From NCBI GenBank assembly GCA_041905785.1, contig JAYRKJ010000017.1, forward strand, positions 80,405 to 144,404: a DNA stretch of 64,000 nucleotides, in the 5' to 3' direction. Shown in pieces: positions 8,067 to 17,194 of this stretch. The position numbers and the translations under genes are program-made. The notes under the pieces are model-generated. The model worked only from the letters and a program-made list of their open reading frames with translations, was not told the DNA's origin and ran no database searches. The first letter of the stretch is position 1; each line of letters begins with the position of its first letter. The stretch comes from Roseateles_B sp041905785. GTDB lineage: Bacteria > Pseudomonadota > Gammaproteobacteria > Burkholderiales > Burkholderiaceae_C.

Positions 8067-9875
8067 TCAGATCGGTTCTGTGCGCGCCATCAGCCATGCG
8101 AGGGCCGCTTCCTGCACCAGCGGGCTGAGCCGGCGGCGCACCTCGGCGTGGTAGCGATTGAGCCAGTCGATCTCTTCGGCATTGAGCAGGCTGCGCTCGA
8201 TGCAGCGCGTGTCGATGGGGCACAGCGTGAGCGTTTCAAAGGCCAGCATCTCGCCGAAGGCGCCGTTCTCCGGCGTGCTAAGGGGCACGTTCAGCACCAG
8301 ATTCTCGATGCGCACGCCCCATTGGCCGGGCCGGTAGAGCCCGGGCTCGATGGAGGTGATCATGCCCACTTCCATGGCCATGTTCGGGTCCGGCAGCGCC
8401 TTGGAGATGTTCTGCGGCCCCTCGTGCACGTTCATGAAGTAGCCGACGCCATGGCCGGTGCCATGGCCATAGTCCAGGCCCTGGGCCCACAGCGGCGCAC
8501 GGGCGATGGCGTCCAGCATGGGGCCAAGAGTGCCGCGCGGGAAGGCGGTGCGCGAGAGCGCGATCGTGCCCTTGAGCACCAGGGTGTAGTCGCGCTTCTG
8601 CGCGGCGCTGATTTCGCCGATGGGCCAGACGCGGGTGATGTCGGTCGTGCCGCCCAGGTACTGGCCGCCGGAGTCGATCAGCAGCAGTCCCTTGCCTTCG
8701 ATCACGGCATGGGCGGCGGGCGTGGCGCGGTAATGGGGCAGGGCACCGTTGGCATTGAAGCCGGCGATGGTGGAGAAGCTCAGGCCCACGAAGCCGGGGC
8801 GCTTGGCGCGTTCGGCGCTCAGCCGCTCGTCGATGGTCAGCTCGGTGATGCGCTCGCGGCCCAGGGCCTGCTCGAACCAGGCATAGAACTCACACATGGC
8901 CGCGCCATCCTGCTCCATGCATTCACGCACGAAGGCGGCCTCGGCTTCGGTCTTGCGGCTCTTGAACAGGGTGCTGGGGTTGATGGCTTCGACCACGGTG
9001 CACGCTGCAGGCACTGCCTCGCGCAGGCCCAGGGTCACGCGGCGCGGGTCCATCAGCACCACGGCGCTGGCCGGCAGCGAATGCAGGGTTGCTGCGGCGT
9101 CCTCGTAGCGACGCAGTTGGACACCATCGGACGCCAGGCGCGCGGCCAGGTCCGCGGGGATCTTGCCCTCGGCGATGAAGATCGTGGCCTGCTTGGCATC
9201 CACCAGGGCGTGGGCAATGAAGACGGGGTTGCACTCCACGTCGCTGCCGCGCAGGTTGAAGAGCCAGGCGACGTCGTCGACGCTGGAGATGAAGTGATGG
9301 CTGGCGCCATGACGGGCCATGGCGGCACGCACATCCGCCAGCTTGGCGGCGCGGCTGACCGTGGCCTGCGGGGCGGCGTGCTCGTAGACCGGGGCGTCAG
9401 GCAGGCCCGGCCTGTTCGCCCAGACGGCCTGGACGATGTCCTGCCCGGTGGCGAGCTGGATGCCCTTGGCCCCCAGCACGGCCCGAATCTGGTTTGCCAG
9501 GCCCAGACCCAGCACCTGGCCGTCCACCGCCAGGGTCTGGCCGGCCTGCAGGGCCTGCGCGATCCAGTGGATGAAGTCCGGCGACACGGCGCTCATCACC
9601 TTGACCAGCTCGATGCCGGTGCCGGCCAGTTCGACCTCGGCCTGCGTCCAGTAGCGGCTGTCGGCGAACAGCGCGGCGCGGTCCAGGCCGATCACCAGCG
9701 TGGCCACCGAGCCGGTGAAGCCCGACAGCCATTGGCGGGCCTGCCAACGCTCGGGCAGGTATTCGGAGAGATGGGGATCGGCCGAGGGCACCAGCAGGGC
9801 GTGGGCGCCAGCGGCGCGGAGTTCGTCTCGAACGCGCGCGATGCGCAGGCTGATCTGGGAAGTGCGGGTGTCCAT
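8067..9875 (-). CDS. Xaa-Pro aminopeptidase (M24B, aminopeptidase P family)
   Basis: 602 residues, starting at ATG with CTCCGGAG about 8 bases upstream; the open frame extends further but has no better start. The N-terminal creatinase-like domains (about 1-310) are followed by the pita-bread metallopeptidase fold. Expected metal ligands are visible: Asp in LLLIDSGGQY, Asp in GGTTDITRV, His in GHGTGHGVGYFMNVHEGP, Glu in TSIEPGLY and Glu in VRIENLVL. It should remove N-terminal residues that precede proline in the cytoplasm. The three-domain length (~600) matches eukaryote-like and proteobacterial long forms. No operon partner. Confidence 0.92.
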   Translation of the reverse strand: MDTRTSQISLRIARVRDELRAAGAHALLVPSADPHLSEYLPERWQARQWLSGFTGSVATLVIGLDRAALFADSRYWTQAEVELAGTGIELVKVMSAVSPDFIHWIAQALQAGQTLAVDGQVLGLGLANQIRAVLGAKGIQLATGQDIVQAVWANRPGLPDAPVYEHAAPQATVSRAAKLADVRAAMARHGASHHFISSVDDVAWLFNLRGSDVECNPVFIAHALVDAKQATIFIAEGKIPADLAARLASDGVQLRRYEDAAATLHSLPASAVVLMDPRRVTLGLREAVPAACTVVEAINPSTLFKSRKTEAEAAFVRECMEQDGAAMCEFYAWFEQALGRERITELTIDERLSAERAKRPGFVGLSFSTIAGFNANGALPHYRATPAAHAVIEGKGLLLIDSGGQYLGGTTDITRVWPIGEISAAQKRDYTLVLKGTIALSRTAFPRGTLGPMLDAIARAPLWAQGLDYGHGTGHGVGYFMNVHEGPQNISKALPDPNMAMEVGMITSIEPGLYRPGQWGVRIENLVLNVPLSTPENGAFGEMLAFETLTLCPIDTRCIERSLLNAEEIDWLNRYHAEVRRRLSPLVQEAALAWLMARTEPI

Positions 9876-10090
9876 GGCAGTCTCCGGAGGCTGGACCGGC
9901 GTCATGGGCCGATCCTTGATGGCGCGGGAATGAAGCAATGGCCCGCAGGTCCTGCAGGCCACCGAATTCGCGCATTGTAGAGATATGCCAGCCGCCAGCT
10001 GTTCGTCAGGGGTGTTTGACCTGCCGCCGTACCGGGAACTTGCCGCATGGCGCACGACCTGGTGTGCTGGCCCGCCGAGCAAGTGCCGGT

Positions 10091-10225
10091 TCAGTGCGGG
10101 GCCGGCTGCGAGACTTGGGCGACGCTGCCGACCATGACTTCGGCGCGGCTGGGCGCCAGGCCGCTCAACAGTCCGGCCAGGGTGCAGGCGGCACTGATCA
10201 GCAGGGACAGGGTCTTGGTGTTCAT
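10091..10225 (-). CDS. Small secreted protein
   Basis: 44 residues, start ATG preceded by GGAGG at good spacing. A signal-peptide-like segment (TLSLLISAACTLAGLLSGLAPSRA) leaves only about 16 mature residues (EVMVGSVAQVSQPAPH). It lies downstream of kynA on the same strand and may be cotranscribed. No known family. Confidence 0.45.
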   Translation of the reverse strand: MNTKTLSLLISAACTLAGLLSGLAPSRAEVMVGSVAQVSQPAPH

Positions 10226-10359
10226 CGTGCGTTCCTCCATGTGGGATGAACGCACTGTGCCGGCCGGCGCCCCGTATCGCAGCCACCCTGCGGCGAACGG
10301 CAGGCTGGGCGGCTCAATGGCAAACTGGGGCGGCGAATGGCCCTCGGGGGGCGCCAGGA

Positions 10360-11232
10360 TCAAAGCTCGGTGCGCAGGGCCCAGAGCTCGGGGAAGAGCA
10401 CGGTGTCCAGCATCTTGCGCAGATAGCCCACGCCCGAAGTGCCGCCAGTTCCGCGCTTGAAGCCGATCACGCGCTCCACGGTGGTCACGTGGCGGAAGCG
10501 CCAGAGCCGGAAGGCATCTTCCATGTCGACCAACTCCTCGCCCATCTGGTAGAGGTCCCAATGCGCCTTGGGATCGCGGTACACCTGGAGCCAGGCCGCC
10601 TTCACGGCCTCGCTGGCGGCGTACGGCTGGGTCCAGTCGCGCTCCGTGTGGCTGACCGGCACGGCGATGCCGCGGCGGGCCATCAGGCGCAGCACCTCGT
10701 CATACAGCGAGGGCGCGTGGTAGGCCCGCTCGACGGCGGCCAGCAGGTCGGGCCGATGGGCATGCGGACGCAGCATCGCGGCGTTCTTGTTGCCCATCAT
10801 GAATTCGATCTGACGATACTGCCAGCTCTGGAAGCCGCTGCTGTTGGACAGATAGGGGCGGATGGCCGAGTACTCTGGTGGCGTCATGGTGGCCAGCACG
10901 TCCCAGGCGTGGACCAACTGCTCCATCACGCGCGAGACGCGGGCCAGCATCTTGAAGGCCTCGGGCAGGGCGTCCTCATGCACGCAGCGCACGGCGGCCT
11001 GCAGCTCGTGCAGCATGAGCTTCATCCACAGTTCCGAGGTCTGGTGCTGAACGATGAAGAGCATCTCGTTGTGGTCCGGCGAGAGCGGATGCTGCGCTGA
11101 GAGGACCTGGTCGAGCTTCAGGTAGTCGCCATAACTCATGTCCTTGGAGAAATCGAGCTGGGCGCCTTCCTCGCGCACGATGGCTTCTCCGGCAGGGCCG
11201 GTGGCGGAACTGGGATGGTGGGGGCAGGTCAT
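10360..11232 (-). CDS. kynA: Tryptophan 2,3-dioxygenase
   Basis: 290 residues, usual length for bacterial enzymes. Opens the indole ring of L-tryptophan with O2 to give N-formylkynurenine, using heme. Visible hallmarks are MSYGDYLKLDQVL, then LFIVQHQTSELWMKL, whose first His is the distal-pocket residue, FQSWQYRQIEF, the His of LYQMGEELVDMEDAFRLWRFRHVTTVERVIG as the proximal heme ligand, and GTGGTSGVGYL for the substrate amino/carboxyl group. Its start codon overlaps the stop of kynU (ATGA), so it is the last gene of the kynBUA operon. Confidence 0.97.
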   Translation of the reverse strand: MTCPHHPSSATGPAGEAIVREEGAQLDFSKDMSYGDYLKLDQVLSAQHPLSPDHNEMLFIVQHQTSELWMKLMLHELQAAVRCVHEDALPEAFKMLARVSRVMEQLVHAWDVLATMTPPEYSAIRPYLSNSSGFQSWQYRQIEFMMGNKNAAMLRPHAHRPDLLAAVERAYHAPSLYDEVLRLMARRGIAVPVSHTERDWTQPYAASEAVKAAWLQVYRDPKAHWDLYQMGEELVDMEDAFRLWRFRHVTTVERVIGFKRGTGGTSGVGYLRKMLDTVLFPELWALRTEL

Positions 11233-12551
11233 GTCACGGCTGCTTTCTGGTTGAACTGGGACTGCTTCCATTCGCCGACTTCCAGCACCTGGCGCAGATG
11301 CTCGACGGCGTCGAAGACCTCGGTGAAGCCGATGTACAGCGGCGTGAAGCCGAAGCGCAGGATGTGCGGGACCTCCGCAAGGCGCTGCGGGTCGCCGGCG
11401 CGGAAGTCGCCGATCACGCCGCGGGCGATCAGGGCCTGGACCACCGCGTAGCCGGCTTCCTGCAGCGGTGCCTCCAGGCTCAGGCAGACCTGGCTGCCGC
11501 GGCGTGCGGCATCGCGCGGGGAAGCCAGGCGCACGCCAAGGTCGCGGAACTCGCCCTGGGCTTTGAGGCCGCAGCGCGTCTCGACCAACTCGATGAAGAG
11601 CTCGGTCAGTGCGATGGACTTGCGCCGCAGGGCCGGCATGCCGCCCAGGGGCTCGCTGGCCAGGAAGACGTCGACACCGCACTCCAGGGCGGCCGTCGAG
11701 AGGATGGCCGGCGTGCCGCAGATGTAGCGGCCGATGCCTGGCGCAGGCGTGTAGTCGGGCGTGAACTGGAAAGGCGCAGCATGACCCAGCCAGCCCGACA
11801 GCGGCTGCCAGAAGCGGTCCACATGGCGCGGATGGGCCCAGACGAAGGCCGGCGCGCCGGGGCCGCCGTTGAGGTACTTGTAGCCGCAGCCGATGGCAAA
11901 GTCGGCGTCCGCGCCCTTGAGGTCCACGGGCACGGCGCCGGCCGAATGCGCCAGGTCCCAGATCACCAGTGCGCCGGCGGCGTGGGCCAGCTCGGTGATG
12001 CCGGCCATGTCATGCCGGTAGCCGGTGCGGTAATTGACCTCGGTGAGCATGAGCACGGCGAGATCGCCGTTGATCAGCGCCGGCAGCTCGTCCACATGGT
12101 CGAAGAGCTTGAGCGTGTAGCCGTGCTGGGCCGCCAGGCTCTCGGCGATGTAGAGGTCGGTGGGGAAGTTGCTGCGCTCGGAAAGGATGATGCGGCGTTC
12201 GGGCCGGTCCTCGGCGGCGATGCGCAGGGCCGCGGCCAGCACCTTGTAGAGGTTGAGCGAGGTGGAGTCCGCCACCACCACCTCGTTCTCGCCCGCGCCG
12301 ACCAGCCAGGCGATTTTGTTGCCGATGCGCCGGGGCAGTTCCATCCAGCCGGCGGTGTTCCAGCTCTTGATGAGGTCCGTGCCCCATTCCTGACGGATCA
12401 CCTGCAGCACGCGCGCCTCGGTGGCCGCGGGCAGCACGCCCAGGGAGTTGCCGTCCAGGTAGATCACGCCTTCGGGCAGCTTGAAGTGCTCGCGCAGCGG
12501 GCGCAGGGCATCGGCCGCATCGAGGGCCTGGCAGTCGTTTCTTTGCTTCAT
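11229..12551 (-). CDS. kynU: Kynureninase
   Basis: 440 residues; ATG with GGAG upstream chosen over the longer open frame. PLP enzyme cutting L-kynurenine to anthranilate and L-alanine. Family features: YLDGNSLG near the N-terminus, the RSNFPTDLYIA segment, VIWDLAHSAGAVPVDL with the cofactor Asp, and GCGYKYLNGGPGAPAF with the Schiff-base lysine. It is the second gene of kynBUA and supplies the substrate of the divergent anthranilate-CoA pathway. Confidence 0.97.
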   Translation of the reverse strand: MKQRNDCQALDAADALRPLREHFKLPEGVIYLDGNSLGVLPAATEARVLQVIRQEWGTDLIKSWNTAGWMELPRRIGNKIAWLVGAGENEVVVADSTSLNLYKVLAAALRIAAEDRPERRIILSERSNFPTDLYIAESLAAQHGYTLKLFDHVDELPALINGDLAVLMLTEVNYRTGYRHDMAGITELAHAAGALVIWDLAHSAGAVPVDLKGADADFAIGCGYKYLNGGPGAPAFVWAHPRHVDRFWQPLSGWLGHAAPFQFTPDYTPAPGIGRYICGTPAILSTAALECGVDVFLASEPLGGMPALRRKSIALTELFIELVETRCGLKAQGEFRDLGVRLASPRDAARRGSQVCLSLEAPLQEAGYAVVQALIARGVIGDFRAGDPQRLAEVPHILRFGFTPLYIGFTEVFDAVEHLRQVLEVGEWKQSQFNQKAAVT

Positions 12552-12564
12552 CAACAAGGCTCCT

Positions 12565-13188
12565 TCAGAGTTCGCGCAGCACCGCGCGCACGGGTGAGGC
12601 ACAGGCGCCCGCCAGTTTCAGGGGCAGGGCCAGCAGTTCGTAGTCGCCCGCGGGGACCTCATCCAGCACCAGGTTTTCCAGCACGCGCAGGTTCGCGCGC
12701 AGCAGCTGTTGGTGGCTGTCCAGGCTCTTGCTGGTGGCGGGGTCGACGCTGGGAGTGTCCAGGCCAATCAGGCGCACGCCGCGTTCGGCCAGCCAGGCCA
12801 CGGTCTCTGGCGCGTAGGCGGTGAAGTCCTCGCGCCAGGCTGTGTCGGCCTTCTCGCAGGTCCGCACGAGCACGCGCGTCGGCAGCTGGTCCGCGGCATG
12901 CCTCAGGTGCTCGACGCGGATCAGCGGTCCGCAGCCGATGGCGTGGATCACGCGGCAGGGGCCCAGGTAGGCGTCCAGGTCTACCGAGGCGATGTCAGGC
13001 GCCCCGTCGGCATAGTGAAGCGGCGCGTCCGCATGCGCGCCGACATGGGGCGACATGCTCAGCGCGCTCAGGTTGACCGGGCACTGCGGTGAGAGTCGCG
13101 CCGTCCATTGCAACCGGTAGGGCTCGTCGCCAGGGAAGATGGGTGCATCGGCATGCACCAGGGGGGAGATGTCCCAAAGCTTTTTCAT
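12565..13188 (-). CDS. kynB: Kynurenine formamidase (arylformamidase)
   Basis: 207 residues, first gene of kynBUA. It hydrolyses N-formylkynurenine to kynurenine and formate. The metal-dependent cyclase-like family is recognised by DISPLVHADAPIFPGDEPY, the HVGAHADAPLHY metal site with two His and an Asp, and LIGLDTPSVDP. Only 13 bases separate it from kynU. Its 5' end faces the divergent anthraniloyl-CoA operon across a 213-base gap. Confidence 0.96.
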   Translation of the reverse strand: MKKLWDISPLVHADAPIFPGDEPYRLQWTARLSPQCPVNLSALSMSPHVGAHADAPLHYADGAPDIASVDLDAYLGPCRVIHAIGCGPLIRVEHLRHAADQLPTRVLVRTCEKADTAWREDFTAYAPETVAWLAERGVRLIGLDTPSVDPATSKSLDSHQQLLRANLRVLENLVLDEVPAGDYELLALPLKLAGACASPVRAVLREL

Positions 13189-13337
13189 GGGCGTCTTTCG
13201 TCAACGGCGCGCACCTTAAGGGGCTTTGCAGGGCTGTGGTGTCGGTTAATTCCAACAGGCCATCCCGGGCGTGGCAAGGCGGCTTGAAACCGCATCGGAC
13301 GCGGGAATGTCCGTAGTCTGGCACATTCCGAAAATAA

Positions 13338-13366
13338 TTGACACCTAAACTATCGATGCCTAAAGT
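13338..13366 (+). promoter_or_regulatory. Sigma-70-type promoter of the anthraniloyl-CoA operon
   Basis: Perfect -35 TTGACA at 13338-13343, 17-base spacer, -10 TAAAGT at 13361-13366, 36 bases before the abmA start codon. A direct repeat, CCTAAACT at 13344-13351 and CCTAAAGT at 13359-13366, fills the spacer and covers the -10. It could be the operator of the MarR regulator encoded in the operon. The same gap must also hold the kynB promoter on the other strand. Confidence 0.7.
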
Positions 13367-13401
13367 GCGCCTCAGACCAGCTTGAAAGGCGACCGGACAT
13401 C

Positions 13402-15756
13402 ATGCGCATCACCTGCATAGGCGGCGGCCCCGCGGGCCTGTACTTTGCCCTTCTGATGAAGAAGCAGAATCCGGCGCATCAGGTGCGGGTGCTGGAGCGC
13501 AACAAGCCGGGCGACACCTTCGGCTGGGGCGTGGTCTTCTCCGACCAGACGCTGGCCGGCCTGCGCGAGGCGGACCCGCAGACCGCCGAGGACATCCTCA
13601 CCGCCTTCAATCACTGGGACGATATCGACGTCCACATCCACGGGCGCACCCTGCGCTCCAGCGGCCACGGCTTCTGCGGCATCGGCCGCAAGAAGCTGCT
13701 GAACATCCTGCAGGCGCGCTGCGAGCAACTGGGCGTGGAGCTGGTCTACGAGCATGATCAGCCGGACGACGAAGGCATCGAGGCCGACCTCATCATCGCC
13801 AGCGACGGCCTCAACAGCCGCATCCGCAGCAAGTACGCCGCCACCTACCAGCCTGACATCGACCTGCGCCAGTGCCGCTTCGTCTGGCTGGGCACCGAGA
13901 AGCTTTTCGACGCCTTCACCTTCGATTTCCAGAAGACCGAATGGGGCTGGTTCCAGGCCCATGCCTACCAGTTCGACGGCACGCACAGCACCTTCATCGT
14001 CGAGACGCCCGACCATGTCTGGCAGGCCGCGGGCCTGGATCACATGGAGAAGGAGCAAGGCATCGCCTTCTGCGAGCAGCTCTTCGCCGAGGTGCTGGAG
14101 GGCAAGAAGCTGATCTCCAATGCCTCGCACCTGCGCGGCTCGGCGCAGTGGATCCGCTTCCCTCGCGTGGTCTGCCGGACCTGGGTGCACCGCCGTGCGG
14201 ACGGCGTGCCGGTGGTGCTGATGGGCGATGCCGCCCACACTGCGCATTTCTCGATCGGCTCGGGCACCAAGCTGGCCTTCGAGGACGCCATCGCCCTGGC
14301 CCGCGACATCGGCAAGGCGCAGGGCGATCTGGACCGTGCGCTGGACGCCTACCAGGCCAGCCGCTCCATCGAGGTGCTGCGCATCCAGAACGCTGCGCGC
14401 AACAGCACCGAATGGTTCGAGAACATTGAGCGCCATGCGCAGCTGCCGCCGGAGCAGTTTGCCTACTCGCTGCTGACCCGCTCTCAGCGCATCTCGCATG
14501 AAAACCTGCGTCTGCGCGACGCGAGCTATCTGGGGGGCTATGAGGCCTGGCTCGCTGAACGCGCTGGCCTGCCTCGCCAAGCCGTGCCGCCCATGTTCAC
14601 GCCCTTCAAGCTGCGCGGGCTGACGCTGAAGAACCGCGTGGTGGTCTCGCCCATGGCCCAATACAGCTGCGAGCACGGCGTCCCGGGGGAGCACCACCTG
14701 GTGCACTTGGGGGCCCGCGCCATGGGCGGCGCCGGGCTGGTCTTCGCCGAGATGACCGCGCCTTGCGCCGATGGCCGCATCACCCCCGGCTGTCCGGGTC
14801 TGTATACCGATGAGCAGCAGGCTGCCTGGGCGCGCATCGTCCGCTACATCCACCAGCACAGCAGCGCCAAGGTGGCGATGCAGCTGGGGCATTCTGGCGC
14901 CAAGGGGGCGACCCGACTGGCTTGGGATGGCATTGACCAGCCCTTGCAAGAGGGGGCCTGGCCCCTGATTTCAGCCTCGCCGCAGCAGTACCTGGACGGC
15001 ATCAGCGCCTGGTCGCGCGCCATGACGCGCGAGGACATGGACCGCGTGCGCGAGGACTTCATCCATGCCGCGCAGCGCGCCACCGCCGCCGGCTTCGACT
15101 GGCTGGAGCTGCATTGCGCGCACGGCTATCTGCTGTCCAGCTTCATCTCTCCGCTGACCAATCACCGCGACGACGACTACGGCGGCTCGCTGCAGAATCG
15201 CCTGCGCTATCCGCTGGAGGTGTTCACGGCGCTGCGCGAGGTCTGGCCGCAGGACCGGCCCATGTCCGTGCGCATTTCGGCGCATGACTGGGTGGACGGC
15301 GGCATCACGCCCGAAGACGCAGTGCAGATCGCGGCTGCCTTCAAGGCAGCGGGCGCGGACCTGATCGACGTGTCCTCCGGGCAAGTCAGCAAGGCCGAGA
15401 AGCCGGTCTACGGCCGCATGTGGCAGACGCCCTTCTCGGAAAGCATCCGCAACCGCGTGGGCATCGCCACCATCGCGGTGGGCGCGATCAGCGAGGCGGA
15501 CCACGTCAACAGCATCATCGCCGCCGGCCGGGCCGACCTCTGCGCCGTGGCCCGCCCGCATCTGGCCAACCCGGCCTGGACCCTGCATGAGGCCGCCAAG
15601 ATCGGCTACGGGGCCGGCCCGGGGCTGGACTGGCCCCAGCCCTATCTCTCCGGCAAGGGACAGCTGGAGAAGGAATACGAGCGGCAGCGGGCCCAGGCGG
15701 CGCAGGGGGCGGGTCTCTCGGCGCTGGAACAGGCCAACCGCGCGATGGGAGTCTGA
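13402..15756 (+). CDS. abmA: Anthraniloyl-CoA (2-aminobenzoyl-CoA) monooxygenase/reductase
   Basis: 784 residues with two fused flavin modules. Residues 1-~390 are an FAD monooxygenase (GGGPAGLYFALLMKK dinucleotide motif near residue 8; LMGDAAHTAHFSIGSGTKLAFEDA flavin motif). Residues ~398-784 are an Old Yellow Enzyme-type reductase (MFTPFKLRGLTLKNRVVVSPM; HCAHGYLLSSFISP; NHRDDDYGGSLQNR). In Azoarcus evansii this architecture hydroxylates 2-aminobenzoyl-CoA at C5 and reduces the ring. The N-terminal half also resembles salicylyl-CoA 5-hydroxylase, but fusion to OYE, the anthranilate-CoA ligase nearby and the divergent kynBUA favour anthraniloyl-CoA. First gene of a long operon. Confidence 0.93.
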   Translation: MRITCIGGGPAGLYFALLMKKQNPAHQVRVLERNKPGDTFGWGVVFSDQTLAGLREADPQTAEDILTAFNHWDDIDVHIHGRTLRSSGHGFCGIGRKKLLNILQARCEQLGVELVYEHDQPDDEGIEADLIIASDGLNSRIRSKYAATYQPDIDLRQCRFVWLGTEKLFDAFTFDFQKTEWGWFQAHAYQFDGTHSTFIVETPDHVWQAAGLDHMEKEQGIAFCEQLFAEVLEGKKLISNASHLRGSAQWIRFPRVVCRTWVHRRADGVPVVLMGDAAHTAHFSIGSGTKLAFEDAIALARDIGKAQGDLDRALDAYQASRSIEVLRIQNAARNSTEWFENIERHAQLPPEQFAYSLLTRSQRISHENLRLRDASYLGGYEAWLAERAGLPRQAVPPMFTPFKLRGLTLKNRVVVSPMAQYSCEHGVPGEHHLVHLGARAMGGAGLVFAEMTAPCADGRITPGCPGLYTDEQQAAWARIVRYIHQHSSAKVAMQLGHSGAKGATRLAWDGIDQPLQEGAWPLISASPQQYLDGISAWSRAMTREDMDRVREDFIHAAQRATAAGFDWLELHCAHGYLLSSFISPLTNHRDDDYGGSLQNRLRYPLEVFTALREVWPQDRPMSVRISAHDWVDGGITPEDAVQIAAAFKAAGADLIDVSSGQVSKAEKPVYGRMWQTPFSESIRNRVGIATIAVGAISEADHVNSIIAAGRADLCAVARPHLANPAWTLHEAAKIGYGAGPGLDWPQPYLSGKGQLEKEYERQRAQAAQGAGLSALEQANRAMGV

Positions 15757-15758
15757 GC

Positions 15759-16562
15759 ATGACGCCGGCGCAGTGCATGACCCTGGACCTGAACGATCGC
15801 CACGCCGTGGTGACTGGCGGGGGCAGCGGCATTGGTCTGGCCGTGGCCCGCCAACTGCTGGCCGCGGGTGGGCGCGTGACGCTGATGGGCCGCGACGCCG
15901 CCCGTCTTTCCGCTGCCACGCAAGACCTGGCCCCGGCTGGCCTGGAGCGCCTGCATACCCAGGTCTGCGACGTCGGTGACGAGTCGAGCGTGCAGTCCGC
16001 CTTCGCGAGGGTCGGTGAACGCATGGGGCCGGTGGACATCCTGGTGAACAACGCCGGCCAGGTCGAGACCGCGCCGCTGACCCGCACCAGCCTGGCCCTG
16101 TTCCAGCAGATGCTGCAGGTCAACCTCACCGGTACCTTTCTGTGCAGCCGCGAGGTGCTGCCGGCCATGCTGGCGGCACGCCAGGGGCGCATCATCAACG
16201 TGGCCAGCACGGCCGCGCTGAAGGGCTATGCCTATGTGGCGGCCTACTGTGCGGCCAAGCACGGCGTGCTGGGCCTGACCCGTGCGCTGGCGGCCGAGGT
16301 GGCGCGCAAGGGCGTCACCGTCAACGCGGTCTGCCCCGGCTACACCGAGACGGAGATTGTGCAGCGGGCCATCGAGACCCTCGTTGCCAAGACCGGCCGC
16401 ACGGCCGACGAAGCCAGGGCCGAGCTGGCCGCGGCCAACCCGCAGGGGCGCCTGATCCAGCCCGAGGAAGTGGCCCTGCAGGTGCTGATGCTGGCCAGCC
16501 CCGCGGCGGCCGGCATCAACGGTCAAGCCCTGGCCCTCGACGGTGGCGAGTGCGTGACATGA
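15759..16562 (+). CDS. SDR-family dehydrogenase of the anthranilate-CoA pathway
   Basis: 267 residues. Classical short-chain dehydrogenase: TGGGSGIG cofactor loop at residues 19-26, NNAG, catalytic Tyr163 and Lys167 in YCAAKH, and a C-terminal GGE segment. It starts 2 bases after abmA and its stop overlaps the MarR start (ATGA). Its place suggests a 3-hydroxyacyl-CoA dehydrogenase step in beta-oxidation of the dearomatised CoA thioester; no HAD-type 3-hydroxyacyl-CoA dehydrogenase is encoded nearby. Substrate is inferred from context. Confidence 0.85.
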   Translation: MTPAQCMTLDLNDRHAVVTGGGSGIGLAVARQLLAAGGRVTLMGRDAARLSAATQDLAPAGLERLHTQVCDVGDESSVQSAFARVGERMGPVDILVNNAGQVETAPLTRTSLALFQQMLQVNLTGTFLCSREVLPAMLAARQGRIINVASTAALKGYAYVAAYCAAKHGVLGLTRALAAEVARKGVTVNAVCPGYTETEIVQRAIETLVAKTGRTADEARAELAAANPQGRLIQPEEVALQVLMLASPAAAGINGQALALDGGECVT

Positions 16563-17194
16563 GCCGCACGCCGCACGCCTTGCCCGCCGACGCGTCGCCC
16601 CATGACGCTGGCGAGGAGACCGCCTTGCTCGGGCCGGACCTCGAGTCCCGCGTGGTCGACGACGACCATCAGGCGCTCAAGCTCTGGCTGCGGCTGCTGG
16701 CCTGCACGACGCGCGTCGAGGACCAGATCCGCAACCGGCTGCGCCAGCAGTTCGACACCACGCTGCCGCGCTTCGACCTGCTGGCCCAGCTGGAACGCCA
16801 TCCCGAGGGGCTGAGCATGCGCGAGCTCTCGCAGCGTCTGATGGTGACCGGGGGCAATGTCACGGGCATCGTGGATCAGCTGGAGGCGGAGGCGCTGGTC
16901 CAGCGCCAGCCCCATGCCAGCGACCGCCGCTCCTTCACCGTGACCTTGACGACCGCCGGCCGCCGCCAGTTCCGCCGCATGGCCGCCACGCACGAGGCCT
17001 GGGTGGTCGAGCTGCTGGGCGGCTGGAGCGCCGCGCAAAAGAGCGAGGTCTACGGTCTGCTGGCCCACCTGAAACTGCACCTGGCGGCACTGGAATCGGC
17101 CCGCCCGGCGCCCAAGGCATCCAAGGCTGGCAGGGCGCCGGCTTCATCGAATCCTGTCGCGAGTCCGGCCGCGCGCCGCAAAGGAAACCCATGA
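16559..17194 (+). CDS. MarR-family transcriptional regulator
   Basis: 211 residues from an ATG overlapping the SDR stop. A winged helix lies at about residues 75-145: LSMRELSQRLMVTGGNVTGIVDQLEAEALVQR, then the DRRSFTVTLT wing. N- and C-terminal extensions are low-complexity, the latter Ala/Pro/Lys-rich. Within an aromatic-CoA operon a MarR protein that senses the CoA thioester and represses the operon promoter is the usual arrangement; the ligand here is inferred. Coupled to the next gene by ATGA. Confidence 0.9.
   Translation: MSRTPHALPADASPHDAGEETALLGPDLESRVVDDDHQALKLWLRLLACTTRVEDQIRNRLRQQFDTTLPRFDLLAQLERHPEGLSMRELSQRLMVTGGNVTGIVDQLEAEALVQRQPHASDRRSFTVTLTTAGRRQFRRMAATHEAWVVELLGGWSAAQKSEVYGLLAHLKLHLAALESARPAPKASKAGRAPASSNPVASPAARRKGNP

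Noticed and set aside
8148..9980. Plus-strand 610-codon open frame over the aminopeptidase P gene
   Set aside because: His/Gly/Gln-rich shadow frame antisense to a well-supported metallopeptidase; high GC makes long empty frames common here.
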